Source: Hormiphora californensis (lineage: Eukaryota; Ctenophora; Tentaculata; Cydippida; Pleurobrachiidae). Taken from it: a DNA stretch of 64,000 bases. Under the pieces are notes generated by a model. The model was not told the DNA's origin and made no database searches. It saw nothing but the letters and a program-made list of their open reading frames with translations. A program made the translations under genes and the position numbers. The DNA lies in NCBI GenBank assembly GCA_020137815.1, contig CM035352.1, positions 5,542,159 to 5,606,158 of the forward strand. Reading direction: 5' to 3'. This document shows, in pieces, positions 12,101-25,346 of this stretch. Position 1 is the stretch's first letter, and each line of letters starts with the position of its first letter.

Positions 12101-14265
12101 TCGGCCCGGTGCGAAGAGGAGGGTCTCATATGAGACAAATACAGTGCGGCACATTAATGTGTTTGTATCTGATTTTTCGGAATGACCAGTTGGGCTATTA
12201 AACAGTAATCACGACATATTAATTGAAGAATAAACATGTGAATAATATTGTCCTTACACACACACAGCTGTGAGCTCCTGAAAAGCGTTCTTCCCACAGC
12301 TTGAATTGTCCAATTTGTAATTTTACATTTTATAAGATATCTTAGTTTACACGAGGTTCCAAGGGAGACCCATTATTGTCCCAGAATCCAAACCCCCGAA
12401 CCCCCCCCCCCCCTCAACCCCCGAACCAACTAATGCAAGTATTTAATTGCCAAGTTAGACTGTTATTCGTGTTTTTATAAAATAAAATAAAAGAGTTTGT
12501 ACAAAACAAGTATTTAACAACTCTCTCCCATGTTCTCAGAAAAAAGAAGCAAGGAGCAATCTGAGTGATGAGGATTTTCATATTGCGAGTCAGGTATAGA
12601 TAGTTGTGTCTGCATGATATCAATCTTTTGGTCATCTGTCTCCATTATAATATGTCTCTCCCTCTCTCTTCTCTGATCGGCTGATCCCATCTGTCCGCTA
12701 CGTGACTCATCTAGTCTCCAGTCTTTCAATCTCCCTCGCTCTGTCCTTAGTCTCTAAAGTTGTTTCTGGTCCACTTCCAAGAACCGTTCAACTGGCAGTG
12801 CAATTTCATATTGCTTGGCCGGCCTTCTCCTTCTGTGATGGTAATCTACAGTTTCAATTGCTAAATTGCTTCCAAAAGCCCGCTTCTTGGAGATTAGTAC
12901 ATCAACGTAGCGCGCGGTGGCTTGGAGGAGTAGAAATAGGGAAAACAGCAATCTGTCCGCGCGCCGTACTACAGTGCTTCAAAGTCAAAATTTGTCCTCA
13001 AAATCACTTTCTCTCGGAGTCTGGTGCTGGAAAGTGGAAAGGGTTAACCAGTTAGCCATGTTAACGGTGTCATGATCATAGGCCATGATGTAATGGTGAC
13101 TCTTCTTATTAATATTCAATCACATTATGTATGTGGGTTTTTATAAAAATATCGTATCTCAGTAAAAAAAGGGACCGTTATTTGGCATATTATGTGCATG
13201 TCGAGGGATCACTATGATTTTATAAACATAAAACAGTACTCTCTGTCACTATGTCACAATCTTTTTCTATATCCACTGTCTTATTTTAATTTTGAATCTC
13301 TTTGACAGCGCCGAACATTATTAAATCCATGGAAGGTTAGGAAAAGTTGAAAAACTTTGCCATTTATCCGTTTTTTATGAACATGTTTTTAATTTAGCTG
13401 TCTCAACTCGTTAGTCAAGTGCTACAGAGAGTCCCTGCATTGTTGCATGGGTCCGTTGCTAATGGCAACACGTCCCAGATGGAGCTGCCAGTATCAAGTT
13501 ACTTTACTTTACAAATTTCCTAGGGCCGCTCCTCTCTCTCTATCCCTCTCCCATTATCTCTCTATCCCTCTCTCACTCATTATCTCTATCTTTGACCAGC
13601 ATTTCGCATGAACTTGTAGCAGTTTTTTCATCTCTTTATGTCGTGATATGTGCCGACTTTAATGCGCTCACGCCGAGATAGAGCTTGAAGATATAATTCT
13701 ACCTCTAACAGATCTATATCTGTCCATTTCGTGCTTCTCTGTATCATATATGCACGGCCCTCTCTCTCCTGATGATCAGCGTGATTTAAAATGCTTGTCC
13801 ATAGACAAAAACGAATCATCCTTATTCAAATCGATTATCACTGCATGACATGACTCTATCTCCCTCGGTGAGAGCTTCTATTTGGATCAGCTTCTAAGGC
13901 TCCGAAATATAAACTATCACTGTTCCTTCTTTACATAATTCTTTGTATTCCCATGTCCCTTTCTCTCGTCTAGAATACTTTGCTTGTTTCAAACTTTTCA
14001 ACACTACTTTAAACAAATTAATTTGAGCAGCCTGATGATGTCGATGTTCGACGAAACCGTCGTGTGATTTATTTCCTGGAATAAAATAATTGTCTCAGTT
14101 GTCCATAAACTTCTATCAACTACTTTGCTTGTTGGTAGAATGAGAGTCTATCGAGACAGTTCTTGTGTTGATTCCTCATTGCAATAGGAAGTTTCCAGTC
14201 TCCCTGTGTGCGAGGGTGGTCTCCCTAGCAACCCAAAATCAACTACCCAGCAACAAGAGACATAA
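8643..14265 (+). CDS. Unrecognised Cys-containing protein, at least seven exons
   Basis: I do not recognise this protein. Exons with consistent phases: 8643-8735, 8859-8976, 9429-9614, 10012-10128, 10349-10434, 13398-13490 and 14188-14265 (TAA), about 256 residues. The first two carry a possible zinc-binding set, CGGCGTYRELL followed by VCGNCKES (C-x2-C pairs). The middle is basic and Ser-rich, then a segment with VILDVCAEMVAIEKSLL, and a Gln-rich tail ending in TTQQQET. The 5' end is uncertain. The first exon abuts the minisatellite, and its acceptor (ttatag) is itself part of the repeat unit, so earlier exons may exist. Introns hold small transposons (9890-9958, 10158-10260, 10933-10995) and a (CT)n tract. 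Transcript evidence would decide the ends. Confidence 0.6.
9103..9155. repeat. (CT)n microsatellite
   Basis: Almost pure CT dinucleotide repeat inside an intron of the 8643-14265 gene. Confidence 0.95.
9890..9958 (-). mobile_element. Short TIR element, family A (reverse copy)
   Basis: Reads as the reverse complement of the family at 24072, 26922, 48371 and 48741: 'ttgcctag' at one end and 'gaacataacaa' at the other. 'agaactgg' occurs directly left, and again three bases beyond the right end, as an approximate target duplication. Confidence 0.75.
10158..10260. mobile_element. Short TIR element, family B
   Basis: Starts TTGGTAACGAAGTCACC and ends in the complement of TTGGTATCGAAGACACC. It is flanked by 'tcgctcttc' and 'tcgctgttc', a 9-bp target duplication with one mismatch. 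It lies in an intron and has no coding capacity. Confidence 0.8.
10933..10995. mobile_element. Short TIR element, family B
   Basis: Begins TTGGTATCGAAGACACC and ends GGTAACTTCGTAACCAA. It is flanked on both sides by a perfect 9-bp duplication, GATCGAAAG. It is a shorter internal variant of the copy at 10158. Confidence 0.88.
11468..11515. repeat. Near-perfect palindrome in an intron
   Basis: catgataatgaactac is followed by attaac and its complement, giving two arms of about 23 bp around one or two bases. The end of the arm (tagttcattatcatg) is then repeated once more. It could be a minimal foldback element or a replication-slippage product. Confidence 0.8.
12042..12135. mobile_element. GC-rich inverted-repeat element
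   Basis: gagaccctcctcgc at the left is matched by gaagaggagggtctc at the right. Internal hairpins (acgcgaggccgctacgcggcct, cgggccttcggcccg) lie between. It looks like a small non-autonomous element in the long intron 10435-13397. No target duplication was identified. Confidence 0.55.
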
Positions 14266-14566
14266 CAATTGTTAATGGCATCGGGTATGATCGTGGTAGG
14301 GAAGGTAAGAACTCTTAGTTATAATATTAATTACCCCCCCTCCCTATAATACATCATCATGTCAGTATGTATAGTGACTTCACACAAGCTATATATATCT
14401 CGCTCATTACATCTCTCCCGGAGTCTTCACTGTTCACTATTCACTATTCAAGCCATGCTGTATAAGATTTTAAAGATGTCTTGTGACTGCCTGATATAGT
14501 TGCTTTCAATAGAACGTGATATCTAGCGGTGCATGTAGCACATTTTCCGCTGCTTTTACTTTATTA

Positions 14567-14569
<3 letters not shown>

Positions 14570-14659
<90 letters not shown>

Positions 14660-14661
14660 TC

Positions 14662-14735
<74 letters not shown>
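14570..14735. repeat. (CT)n microsatellite, about 165 bp
   Basis: CT repeat with a short interruption at 14652-14668 (tatctctcttcctat). It is intergenic. Confidence 0.97.
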
Positions 14736-14738
<3 letters not shown>

Positions 14739-16023
14739 GCTCTTCCTATCTCCCTCTCATCTATGTTGATAGAAAGCAGAATGCACAATGCACATTACTC
14801 CTGCTGTTGTAGTCAATGAATGAGAGATTGCTTGTACGGAAGAGAGTTAGTCAAAAAGACGTAGAGCAGAACGAGAGAGTTGTGGTATAGAAGGAGAGAG
14901 AGAGAGGTAGTAAGTGAGATGGAGAGTCAGAGAACAAGAGAGATAGTGAGTGAGCTATCTACGAGATAGTTTAAACACACTTAGAGCACTGCTATTGATA
15001 ACCTTTGCCGCTATAATACCTTCACTAGCTGTGTGATAGGAGTTATATTCTGATAGTTTGATTGGTTTAGTCGTTAGGTTTTAGGCTACACATGTGTCTC
15101 AGGCTATACACGACGTCTCTCCACCGTGCATATCGGTCCTATTCGCCATTCGCTAACTCCAACTGGTTTTAAACCCATTCGAAGCTACAGACAAGAACAA
15201 TTAGATATTATATGTGGATTGAGAAAAAAGAGAAGGAATGAATTGAAGAGATAGATCGAGAGAGAGATCGGAGATATTTGCAGTGTATGTAGAAAATCTT
15301 GCTCTTTCTGCTTGCAACTTTTCTTCTGTGCTGGGATTTTTATATGTATCACTATGCTGAACTTGACAGATCGCGATTGCTTATTTTGTTGTGACACTGT
15401 GACTATCAGAGCATAGGCCTGACCCTATTCCCATTTCTTTCAACGCGAGAACTGTGGCCTGACAGCACTGTGAGGGATATATCTAGTAACCCGGATAATT
15501 AGTCTGATTACAATCTGATTCATAAATCGGGAAGAACTCGGACTATCTGGGTTAATAGATATCCCCTTGTGCAGTTGTGAGTAATTGTGTGGGTGGAGGG
15601 GTCGGGGGGGGGGGGGGGTTTAGCTTTAATATTTTTGAAAAAACCCACCAGCAAAGTAACTACAACGAACAACAACGCACTACAGCAGCTGGAGCAGACA
15701 CCTAGCCGACAACGCACTACAACAATAGTAGACAGCTTGTGAACCTAGTAATACCACGGTTTACAAATATCACGCTGCATTTCCAAGAAGCCATGAGTTC
15801 CTCGATCATGCGCTGCATGTGTTTTCCACCTCCGTCCTCCGCCCTTTTTTATTTTGATCTCTCCCTCCCAACCTCTCTAGTCTCTCTTTGTCTGGTGCTT
15901 GGTTTTGGAGTCAAGTTGACTTCTCCCCAGGTGTCTTATGAGAGGTCATTGAATATTCAAGAGTATCATTCTTGTTCATCATAGTTTCTCTCGTTCTATA
16001 TATCTCTTCCTGCTCTCTTCTCA

Positions 16024-16183
<160 letters not shown>

Positions 16184-16513
16184 GGTATCTGTCTATGCTT
16201 GAGCCACATGTTGATTAGAAGCATTCTCAGTGCTCACTCTAACGTGCGATGCCTAATAATCAACAAAGTAAAGACTCTCACCTTCTCGTTCTCTCTCTCT
16301 CTCTCTTTCTCTCTCTCTCCCTCTCTCTCTCCCTCTCTTTCTCTCCCTCTTACTTTTTTCTTGCCTCTTGCTATAACTACTATAGATCTCTCCTTCTACT
16401 CCCTGATTCTTAATCAGACCATTCTATCTCTCCACTCTCCATCCTGTATGTTTTCTAGTGTGATCTCGTCTGTTCTGTGATCTTGTATTCTCTCCACCCC
16501 CATCCTCTCTGCA

Positions 16514-18934
16514 ATGGCCCAACACCGCCCAAGTCTGGCGGGTTTTCAACAAGCTGTGAAACTCGTGATTTCCGGACAAAAAGTCAAGGTGCACTACTTC
16601 ATTATTCCATCCTCACATCACCCCCGGTATTTTCATCAAACAAACAGAGTGGAATATGCACGTGTTTTTCCTAGAACTTTGCGGTGGCACGCGTTTTTTC
16701 CATTTAGAACTCCACTTTTGAATCTGAAGTTTTGTGTGTGTTGTACTCTCCGCGTGAAATAATGTACAATCGACGTTATGAGGTAGCTTCTTCCTATTCT
16801 CCCTATTTATTCCTCTTCAATGAAGAGTCTTCATCCCTATGCTTTATCTTTCAATCTCAAATGACAATCCTTATCCTTGTTCCTCTTCCCCTCTTTTTCC
16901 AATTTGTTTCCTCGTGTATCTCCCAACAGAAATCCGCTACAACCGTTGCACCTGCCAAGCCAAACGTAAGTAGCTCACACAAACCACACAACGTGCTTCC
17001 AGTACTTAGTTTACTATATTTATCTCCCTCTCTCTTTATCTCCCTCTCTCTTTATCTCTCTATCGTTATTTGTCATGAATCTGGGTCCATACGAGGGTAT
17101 CCCCGGGGTGTCGGCTCCCTTTGTCTCTGACACCGTCAACTCTAAGGGGGCTCGCACCAGTGGATATTTCCTAGATGTTGATATTGGAGTTAAACCGGCC
17201 CCGGTTCCAGTTACTGCTCCGATTCGCCCCAGAGCGCCTCCTCCACCGCCCAAACTTCCCGACACTCACACCGTGTTCCTGAGGGGTGTCCGGACACAAC
17301 AAGCCACCCAGGAACCCTTTACCTACAATGTTCTGGATACAATAAATGAGGAGATGGGTGTTAGTAGACCCCGTAAACCTTCCAGTATTGTCTCTGAGCC
17401 GCCACCTCCGCCTTCCTCCCTACCTCCTGGGGACCGGTCCAGACAGGCCAGTGGTAAGGGCACCAGGTCCAGACAGGCTAGTGGGGTTAGCAGTCGGTCT
17501 AGTGGCCAGAGATCCAGAACTAGCAGTTCTCGTAGCTTCCAACAGTTTAACGATGTCGCGTTCGCTGGGCCATCTCGAATACACCACTCCTCAGATGACC
17601 TGATTACTGATGACCAAGTTGGAGGTCCTAGAGGGAGATTATTAGCCGCCCCTCACGTTAACCCTCACCGAGTGATACCTCCTAGTCCCACTGCCCCGAA
17701 ACCACCCCCTCTGCAGGAGAGGGCCAAGGTTTTTGCAAAGGAAAAGGGTGAGAGGACAATCTATCACACTAGGAAAGGAACGAACAAGGCCGTGTATGCT
17801 ACACGCAAAGGGGCAAGGAAGACCATCTATGGGACTAGGAAAGGGGCACGGATTACTCACTATAATACTCTCAAAGGTATCCGAAATGGTAAGGAGAAAG
17901 GGGTTCAGTTAAAGGAAAAGGCCACACCGCATGTACAAAAGGGAAAACACAAAGCGAAAACGGTTGCCAAGGCAGGATTACGACGCTTCGATGCAGTCCT
18001 GATTAAAGGTCTGAAAGCCATCAACTGTTGGGAAGACCCACCTCCAACCAGTTTTGATTACCGAGATTATGTTCTTACCTCAATAGAGGACACTGAACCC
18101 GAGACAGTTACTGATGATATCCCATCACTGATTGATCTGGAAATACCTGAGTTTCGGGAGCGACCCGGCCAGATATCAAGGACTGCCCGATCTGCCCATT
18201 TTGAACGGATGTTACGGAAGGGAGATCTAGTTCCCAGTCCTGTTAAAGATGATATTAGTCTGCACAGGAGTATTCGGGGAGTCACGCCTCCTGTCAGTGG
18301 CCTGAACTCTCCCGCCCTCTCTTCGCCTGGTGGGGCTTACAGATCTCGATCTATCATTCAGGTAATATCTTTAGTTTGGTTGCGAATATAGGAGGGGTTA
18401 ATGCTGGGTTGGGCTGTGAAATGTGTCCTGTGTGTCTGTTGCCGAGTAGCATTTGTGATTTAACAGCTTTTTAAGTTTGCATACTCGAATACCCAAATAC
18501 CGTTTTCATATATGTACAAGCTTGAAAAAGGTTTACATAGATGTGCTAAAATCTAATTTTATCTTTAAAATTGTCTCAAAAGTCGCCAATTAATCGGTAT
18601 ATATTAGTCCCCCTCTATAAACATGTTTGGCGACAAAACCTTTGATGGTGGTCTATACCGAGGACCCGATCCTATTGGCCAAGTGTATGGAACGAGGTTG
18701 AAACCCCTGAACAACAACCCCAAGCTGTATCACTGCCCTAACCGGGGTAGGAACAAGACCCCTGATCTTGTTAGGAAGCGGCAGATTCGGACCGCTGGGG
18801 AACAGGAGTTTGAGAGGGATCAGGAGTCAGGGGTTGTATTCAGGAGAGCTTCCGATGCGTTTGATACCCCTACTTTTAACACTCAGGTTGGAACGGGTTT
18901 GGAACACAAAACATGTTTCATTAAACTTCAATAA
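16514..18934 (+). CDS. Unrecognised basic, proline-rich protein
   Basis: I do not recognise this protein. The main exon (17096-18361) splices in phase 0 to 18608-18934. Short phase-0 exons 16514-16588 (ATG, MAQHRPSLAGF) and 16930-16965 give a possible N-terminus, for about 567 residues. Alternatively translation starts at the ATG at 17075. The protein is largely disordered: APPPPPK and EPPPPPSS runs, a Ser/Arg-rich block (SRQAS twice), then four tandem units of about 13 residues built on (I/V)Y-x-TRKG, which are strongly basic. An acidic stretch and a conserved-looking C-terminus with FGDKTFDGGLYRG follow. The stop codon overlaps an AATAAA at 18930. No membrane segment or enzymatic motif is seen. 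A cytoskeletal or ciliary role would only be a guess. Confidence 0.65.
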
Positions 18935-18935
18935 A
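18930..18935 (+). promoter_or_regulatory. Polyadenylation signal AATAAA
   Basis: AATAAA overlaps the TAA stop of the upstream gene, implying a very short 3' untranslated region. Another AATAAA lies near 19241. Confidence 0.6.
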
Positions 18936-19274
18936 ACTTACAAAATCTGACCTTAACGTGCATTTGTCAGTTGTCTGTTAGTCACTCTTAGCTCCACATA
19001 TCATTCCAGTATATTCCTCCAGTACATATTGAATAGTTCCGCCCCACTTGGCCACTTCCCATTCTTCCAGATATCCTCTCCCCATAATCTCCCTCCCCAG
19101 TTCCCATATCTTCCATACAATCCCTCAGGTCATAGAGACCTGGTACAACCCAGGGGCCCTGGTGTTTGGATCTGGGAAGGTTTGAACAAAACACACGCCT
19201 GTTGTACCCCGTGAAGCACCGTGAAACAGCAGCACCATTAATAAAATAACTGTCTTGTCTCCGATATTTCCTTC

Positions 19275-19280
19275 TTTATT
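19275..19280 (-). promoter_or_regulatory. Polyadenylation signal AATAAA, minus strand
   Basis: TTTATT on the plus strand reads AATAAA on minus, about 60 bp beyond the stop of the micropeptide at 19340-19543. This supports it as a real short transcript. Confidence 0.55.
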
Positions 19281-19339
19281 CCCTTTCGTTCATCGACCAC
19301 TGTATACAATATGATTCTCAGTTATTCCCCTTACCTCGA

Positions 19340-19543
19340 TCAACCAGTGTATTCAAGAACACCCGTTTTCATCCCAGTCCTCAGCACCTTCTGCCTTGTT
19401 TCCACATTACCAGACCTGCCATTGTAATTCATATCACCGCTGGGTCTGCAGTAGCTGTGAACACATGACATTAGGAAGAGATTGATAATCAGCACTAGTA
19501 GAATCACTCCCATGATGATCATTATGTCCACCTCAAGCGACAT
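19340..19543 (-). CDS. 67-residue single-pass membrane micropeptide
   Basis: The ORF opens MSLEVD and goes straight into a strongly hydrophobic helix (residues about 7-26, IMIIMGVILLVLIINLFLM). A short Cys pair follows (SCVHSYC), then a polar, basic tail ending LEYTG. The N-terminal segment could be a signal anchor with a cytoplasmic tail. A minus-strand AATAAA lies about 60 bp downstream. It could also be the last exon of a longer gene. I do not recognise a family; conservation would be the test. Confidence 0.5.
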   Translation of the reverse strand: MSLEVDIMIIMGVILLVLIINLFLMSCVHSYCRPSGDMNYNGRSGNVETRQKVLRTGMKTGVLEYTG

Positions 19544-20220
<677 letters not shown>

Positions 20221-23200
20221 AGTCTAAATTCAGCGGAGATGCAGGACTCCTGTGCTATTGATAAGCTCAGACAGGAGATAGGCCGATTACAAAGGACGCT
20301 AAGTGAAAAGGAGGACCTCATCCTTGCATCTCGACGGATAGCTATTGACAAGGTAGATAAAGAGCTTGGCGCTTGCCAGTGCTATGATCTAGTCAGTAAG
20401 TCAAGTAAGTTGACTGAAACCTGACACAAATCTACGCTTCTAAGGAACGGAAATTAAAGTCTGAGTTATCGGAAGTGAGTGAGCGATATACGGAGATGCG
20501 GGCTGAGAAACAAAGGATAGAGGATGAGATGTCGCTCCTCCAGGAGAATACAGTACCGAGGGAAGAACATCAGAAGGTAAAAGACCGAGGTGGTATGTGC
20601 TCATGGTACAATCCTAGTGCACATTATGAAATAAGCCCCTTTTTGAACCACAGTACCATTGTGTGCTGCTGCAGCACCATTACCAGATAGCATCCTGCCC
20701 CCTATAGCTATTTACCCAATACACGAAGACGGAGGCCATGGTGTTCGAGCTGCAGAGTAAACTGCTCAACTGTTCTGCGTCCGTGCCCCTTGAGGAGTAC
20801 AGAATGCTGCAGAGAGAGCTGGAGGAAAGCACTGACGAGGTAATTAACTAATTAGTTTACTAATTAACCAATTAGTTTACTAATTATGCGATCGATCAAT
20901 CTTGGTTCATCCAGTGCGGAACTCCATAACTCAACTACTGCTCCCCCAGGTGTTACAGTACAAGGACATTGCTGAAAAGAAAGAGAGGGAACTGGAGGCT
21001 GTAATCCTATCCCAATCTGATAGGATACAGGCTCTAAAAGAGGAAGTGAGTTTATTGTGACCATGACAACCAACTTTCCACCATCCAAATAATCATCCTA
21101 GTCTGAGTTCCCATTAACATCCCCTATAGGACCGTGATATGAAACATGGCTTGATCTGAACTGGTGTATCTGAAGTCACGGCCATCACTTTAATATAATA
21201 GGCCAAACAACGATCTCTTACCAGTTGCTATAATAATAACGAGTTATATTGCACAGTCAAGGGAAGCATATATTGGCCGTCTTTTCATTTCCGGTTTATA
21301 TTTTATTTAGCACTTACTTCACTTTCATATTAACAAAGCTCAAAGCATAATATTTAGCAATTTGAAAAAAGATCGAAATAACATTCATACACACATTTTC
21401 AAATACAAAAAATGTTTCACTCTCACACTGTTTCAGCACGCGAGGCAGTTAGCAGAGGGTCATAAGATGTCTAAGAAAGATCTGGATGAGCGGGATGAGA
21501 AACTCCAACTTCTCAAAGATCAAATCACATCGGCCCTCGATGAAAAGTCCATGTAAGTTCATTGTCGGGGTTTTATTTACTCGCTTTTTCCCGCGTGCCA
21601 ACAGCAGTCCACGGATTGCATATAATATCTGGGTCATTTTATATTATACTATCACACAGTGTCATCCAATCACAGCAGAGTGTACAGATCTGCAGAGCTG
21701 CATTTGGCCCTATTTAGTACGGGAACTGTGGTCAGAGCATTGCAGCCTAACAGCAGATTATAACTGTCTTTATCCAAGGTATCTCTGCAGTACTCTCTCA
21801 CTTTCCTGTTCGAGGGAGTGTCGGGGTGTTCCTCTGGAGGCTGTTCAATGATCGTGCAACTGAGAGTTGGTGTCCCTCAACATGCTTCACTGTAAAGTTT
21901 CCCGCGGCTGAGGTGCCGTTACCATTGAAATGGTTACCATGACTCCCACCATCACTAACCGAACTCGTATCTCTCTGTAGCCAATTCATTAGGAACCTCC
22001 TGAACCGTTTGTTAGTGACGGTGTATATCATTGGGTTAGCGAGGGAGTTGAGGAACAACATCTCAATGCTAATGATCAGGAACACCTCGGGGAGTTGAAC
22101 ACCCCGGGTTTGGAGGAGTATACGGACCATCATGGGGGTAACGGCCACCACAAACACCCAGGCAACTAGGCATACAGTAACAATGGCCTTCTTACCAGGA
22201 AAATTAGAGCTAATCTGCCTGAGTTTATTCTTCCCGGTACTGATACTGGAGCTGCTGCTACACGCGTTAAGTCCCTGTGTCTTTATTTCTCGTTTCATTT
22301 TAGCAAAGTTGCTCCTCCCGACAATTACCAGGATCCCGATATTGGAAACGATGATGGTGACCACAGGGACCATGACGGTTAACACTGTAGCTACTATCGT
22401 ATAGACCATCATAATGTCACGGGGATCTGTGATACCTGAGGGTTGACAAGACAGCATCCCAGGAGAGAAGAACCAGTACTGGCCCATTAGGTGGATACAC
22501 AGCATGTACCCGCCAATAAATACAATCACTCCTGCCACAAACTTCCTTGCAGTCGAGCTATCAATTGCACGTGCTGAGAAGGGAAGACAGAGGGAGTAGA
22601 AGCGGTATATTGAAATCATCTGGATGACGGTCATCTCCACCATCGAACAACTGAACCCTACAAAGCCCTGGATATAACAGAGAACTGGACCAAGAATCCA
22701 CCTGCGGCCTATCAGAGTGCACCACACGGGGATCACAAATGTCACCACGATAGTGAGGTCTAGTATGGCAAGGGTCTCCACAAGAATAGTGGATATCTTG
22801 TCCACAGATATGGCTTTGTATCTCATGGAGCCGTAGAGGACAATAATGTTACCCAGTAGACCCCATATAGTGGCTATGGAGTGGTATGACAGGAGGATGT
22901 TATAGCCTAGCTCAGAAGAGATTTAGTTCAGTGTTGATGTCTTGGACTGTTGTTATATTGGTGGTGTCCACTAGCTTTCAGTTGCATGGCGGGCAGCTAT
23001 ATATTGGTGGGAAAGAAGGTAGTGAATAAAGACAATAAGGAATTGTATATTATAAGGCATAACAAAAGCTGACAGACGACAACTAATGTATGTGAACGTG
23101 AGAGTATCATGGTACTCTCTCACACTACTATATAATGTAACTCTACGACAACAATAATAATAATAACAAAGGGATTACATCAAGCTTCAATGACGCACTT

Positions 23201-25276
23201 CAGTAGTCATGAGTAATTCCCAAAAGCACGTGTGCCCAGTTAGGCACATAACAAAAGCTAGACATCTGACTCCTGACTGAGTGTTACGAAAATGACAAAG
23301 CTAAAAGTATCGTAAAGATATAGTAGACTAATTGTGGTCGATGAGTTCCTACAAATAGGACAAATTGTGAACACTTAGCAGCCAATATTCTTATTCCAAC
23401 ATGCCAGTGTGGTCATGGTAGCACACCTACTTCTTTCTATTAGTAGTGCAACATATTGTGTTCAATTGGCACACTAGTGCTATAATAGTGGTCACTAATA
23501 GTGACTTCTTCTATAGAGGCTTTATTGGCAACAGATGGGATGTGCGCTCAATTAGTCATTACCTATCTAAGGGGTATCAAACCGCCTATCTCTCATCTTT
23601 CATCCTCCCTCTTTAAGTTTCTATTTTTGGTAACATATCAAGTACTGCAGCTCCACTCAACTGTATCTGCAGCACCACAAGTGGTGAATAGTGATACTAT
23701 TAACAACGATCCCCTGCTTATAGCTGGACCAATATAGTCTCTGAATAGTCATCAAGATAAATCAATGGTATGGAGGGAATCATTGAACTGTGGTAGAGAT
23801 CAATTGACACACCACCTATTATTATTCCCACCAATCTCTGGCTGTTTCCCCCTCATCTCTCAATCCAGCTCTGACTGTTCTCCCCCTCCGTTCTCAAATC
23901 TCAATCCCTCTGACTGTTCTCCCCCTCCTCTCTCGAGAACTGCAGTTCGAGAGAGAATCGAAAAGCAGTTACAGAAGTTAAATTGATATGAATATACCAA
24001 CATTATATGAATGAATCATCACTAAGCACTGGCTGTGATATCGATATAATATCACCATTATAACTACTGATTTGTTATGTTCTAACCCTCCCTTTACATT
24101 TGTAAAGGTGTTTCGGGTGCAGGGCGCCCGAAACACAGTCTAGCTAGGCAACTACTGAGCAGATTCAGGGGACAGAGATTCTACTTGGTAATGAAATTAC
24201 CCCTCGATTGCCAGCTCCTCAGCGTAACAGGGGTGAATTCGTAATTCCAATGATTCGACTGAGTTTAGCCAGACCCGAATCATGATCTTATATAGAGTTA
24301 CGACACTTGTAATTAACCGCTACTGATAGACCAATTAAAACTACTGTAGATCACTATAATTATAGGAAACTGCTGTGGAAAATAATGTGTCAGAATAAAT
24401 CGAACTCTATATAATAAAGTCACACCCACTGGTGGGTTGACTATAGCTTGCTGTTCGCATGACATGTCACGGCAACAAGGGAGAGAGCGGGAGAGAGACA
24501 GAGACAGAGAAAGGCATATTATATAGAGAGAGACAGATAGAGAGAGAAATGTGGCTTTTAATGAAATATTTACCGGACAAATATTTGGCATTAGAGGGTC
24601 AAAATACAAAGGCCATGCTCAATCGAGTTTGAATATATACAAAGGCACGTGATCTTCTCACGCTGCAGTCAGACAATTCTATGAGCATGTTCTACAACTA
24701 ATCGTCGCTTTATCTCCATGCATGACTAATCCATTATGGAATTGGATCAATACAAAGACTCTGTTACAGTTATATATCTCTCCTGTGTTGATTTTTTTTA
24801 AATTATTTAACAGAAACAAAAGTTTATGCAGCATACACATTTGTTTCCATGTGGACATGTGGACGTGAACATGTACATAAGATCATCATATTAAGATGGC
24901 ATGTGACCCTGACAACACATACTGCATGCAGTCTACCTATACTATATAGTTAGGTTAACGAGTAAAACAAGCCAGATAACAGACTTCAAATTCACGCAGC
25001 TTCCTGCATGTGATTTGATAGGAGTTCAATTCACTGGGACAGGAATGGCAATGCAGTTCCTTTATTTCTCAGCAGACTAATTAGGCAGCTAATTATCACT
25101 TAATGTTGATAGGGGAGGTGCGATGTTGCCACTGTACCGGATACACTTCAATGGGCTTTATTATATCCGCCACTGACAAACTGTAATTCGTCTGAAATGT
25201 AGCGGCCAAGAAACAGAGAAATTGAAATGGAAAGGCGCGATGTATTCAGGCTGTGAGAGAGAAAGCGTGAGAGAGA

Positions 25277-25346
<70 letters not shown>

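Noticed and set aside
14516-14819. Leu-Ser-repeat and Glu-Arg-repeat ORFs over CT tracts (also near 16000, 19750, 29400, 31950, 34050)
   Set aside because: They are translations of (CT)n microsatellites in several frames, with no other coding signal.
18988-19194. 68-codon minus ORF downstream of the micropeptide
   Set aside because: It lies beyond the micropeptide's polyadenylation signal and has no clear splice acceptor or family.
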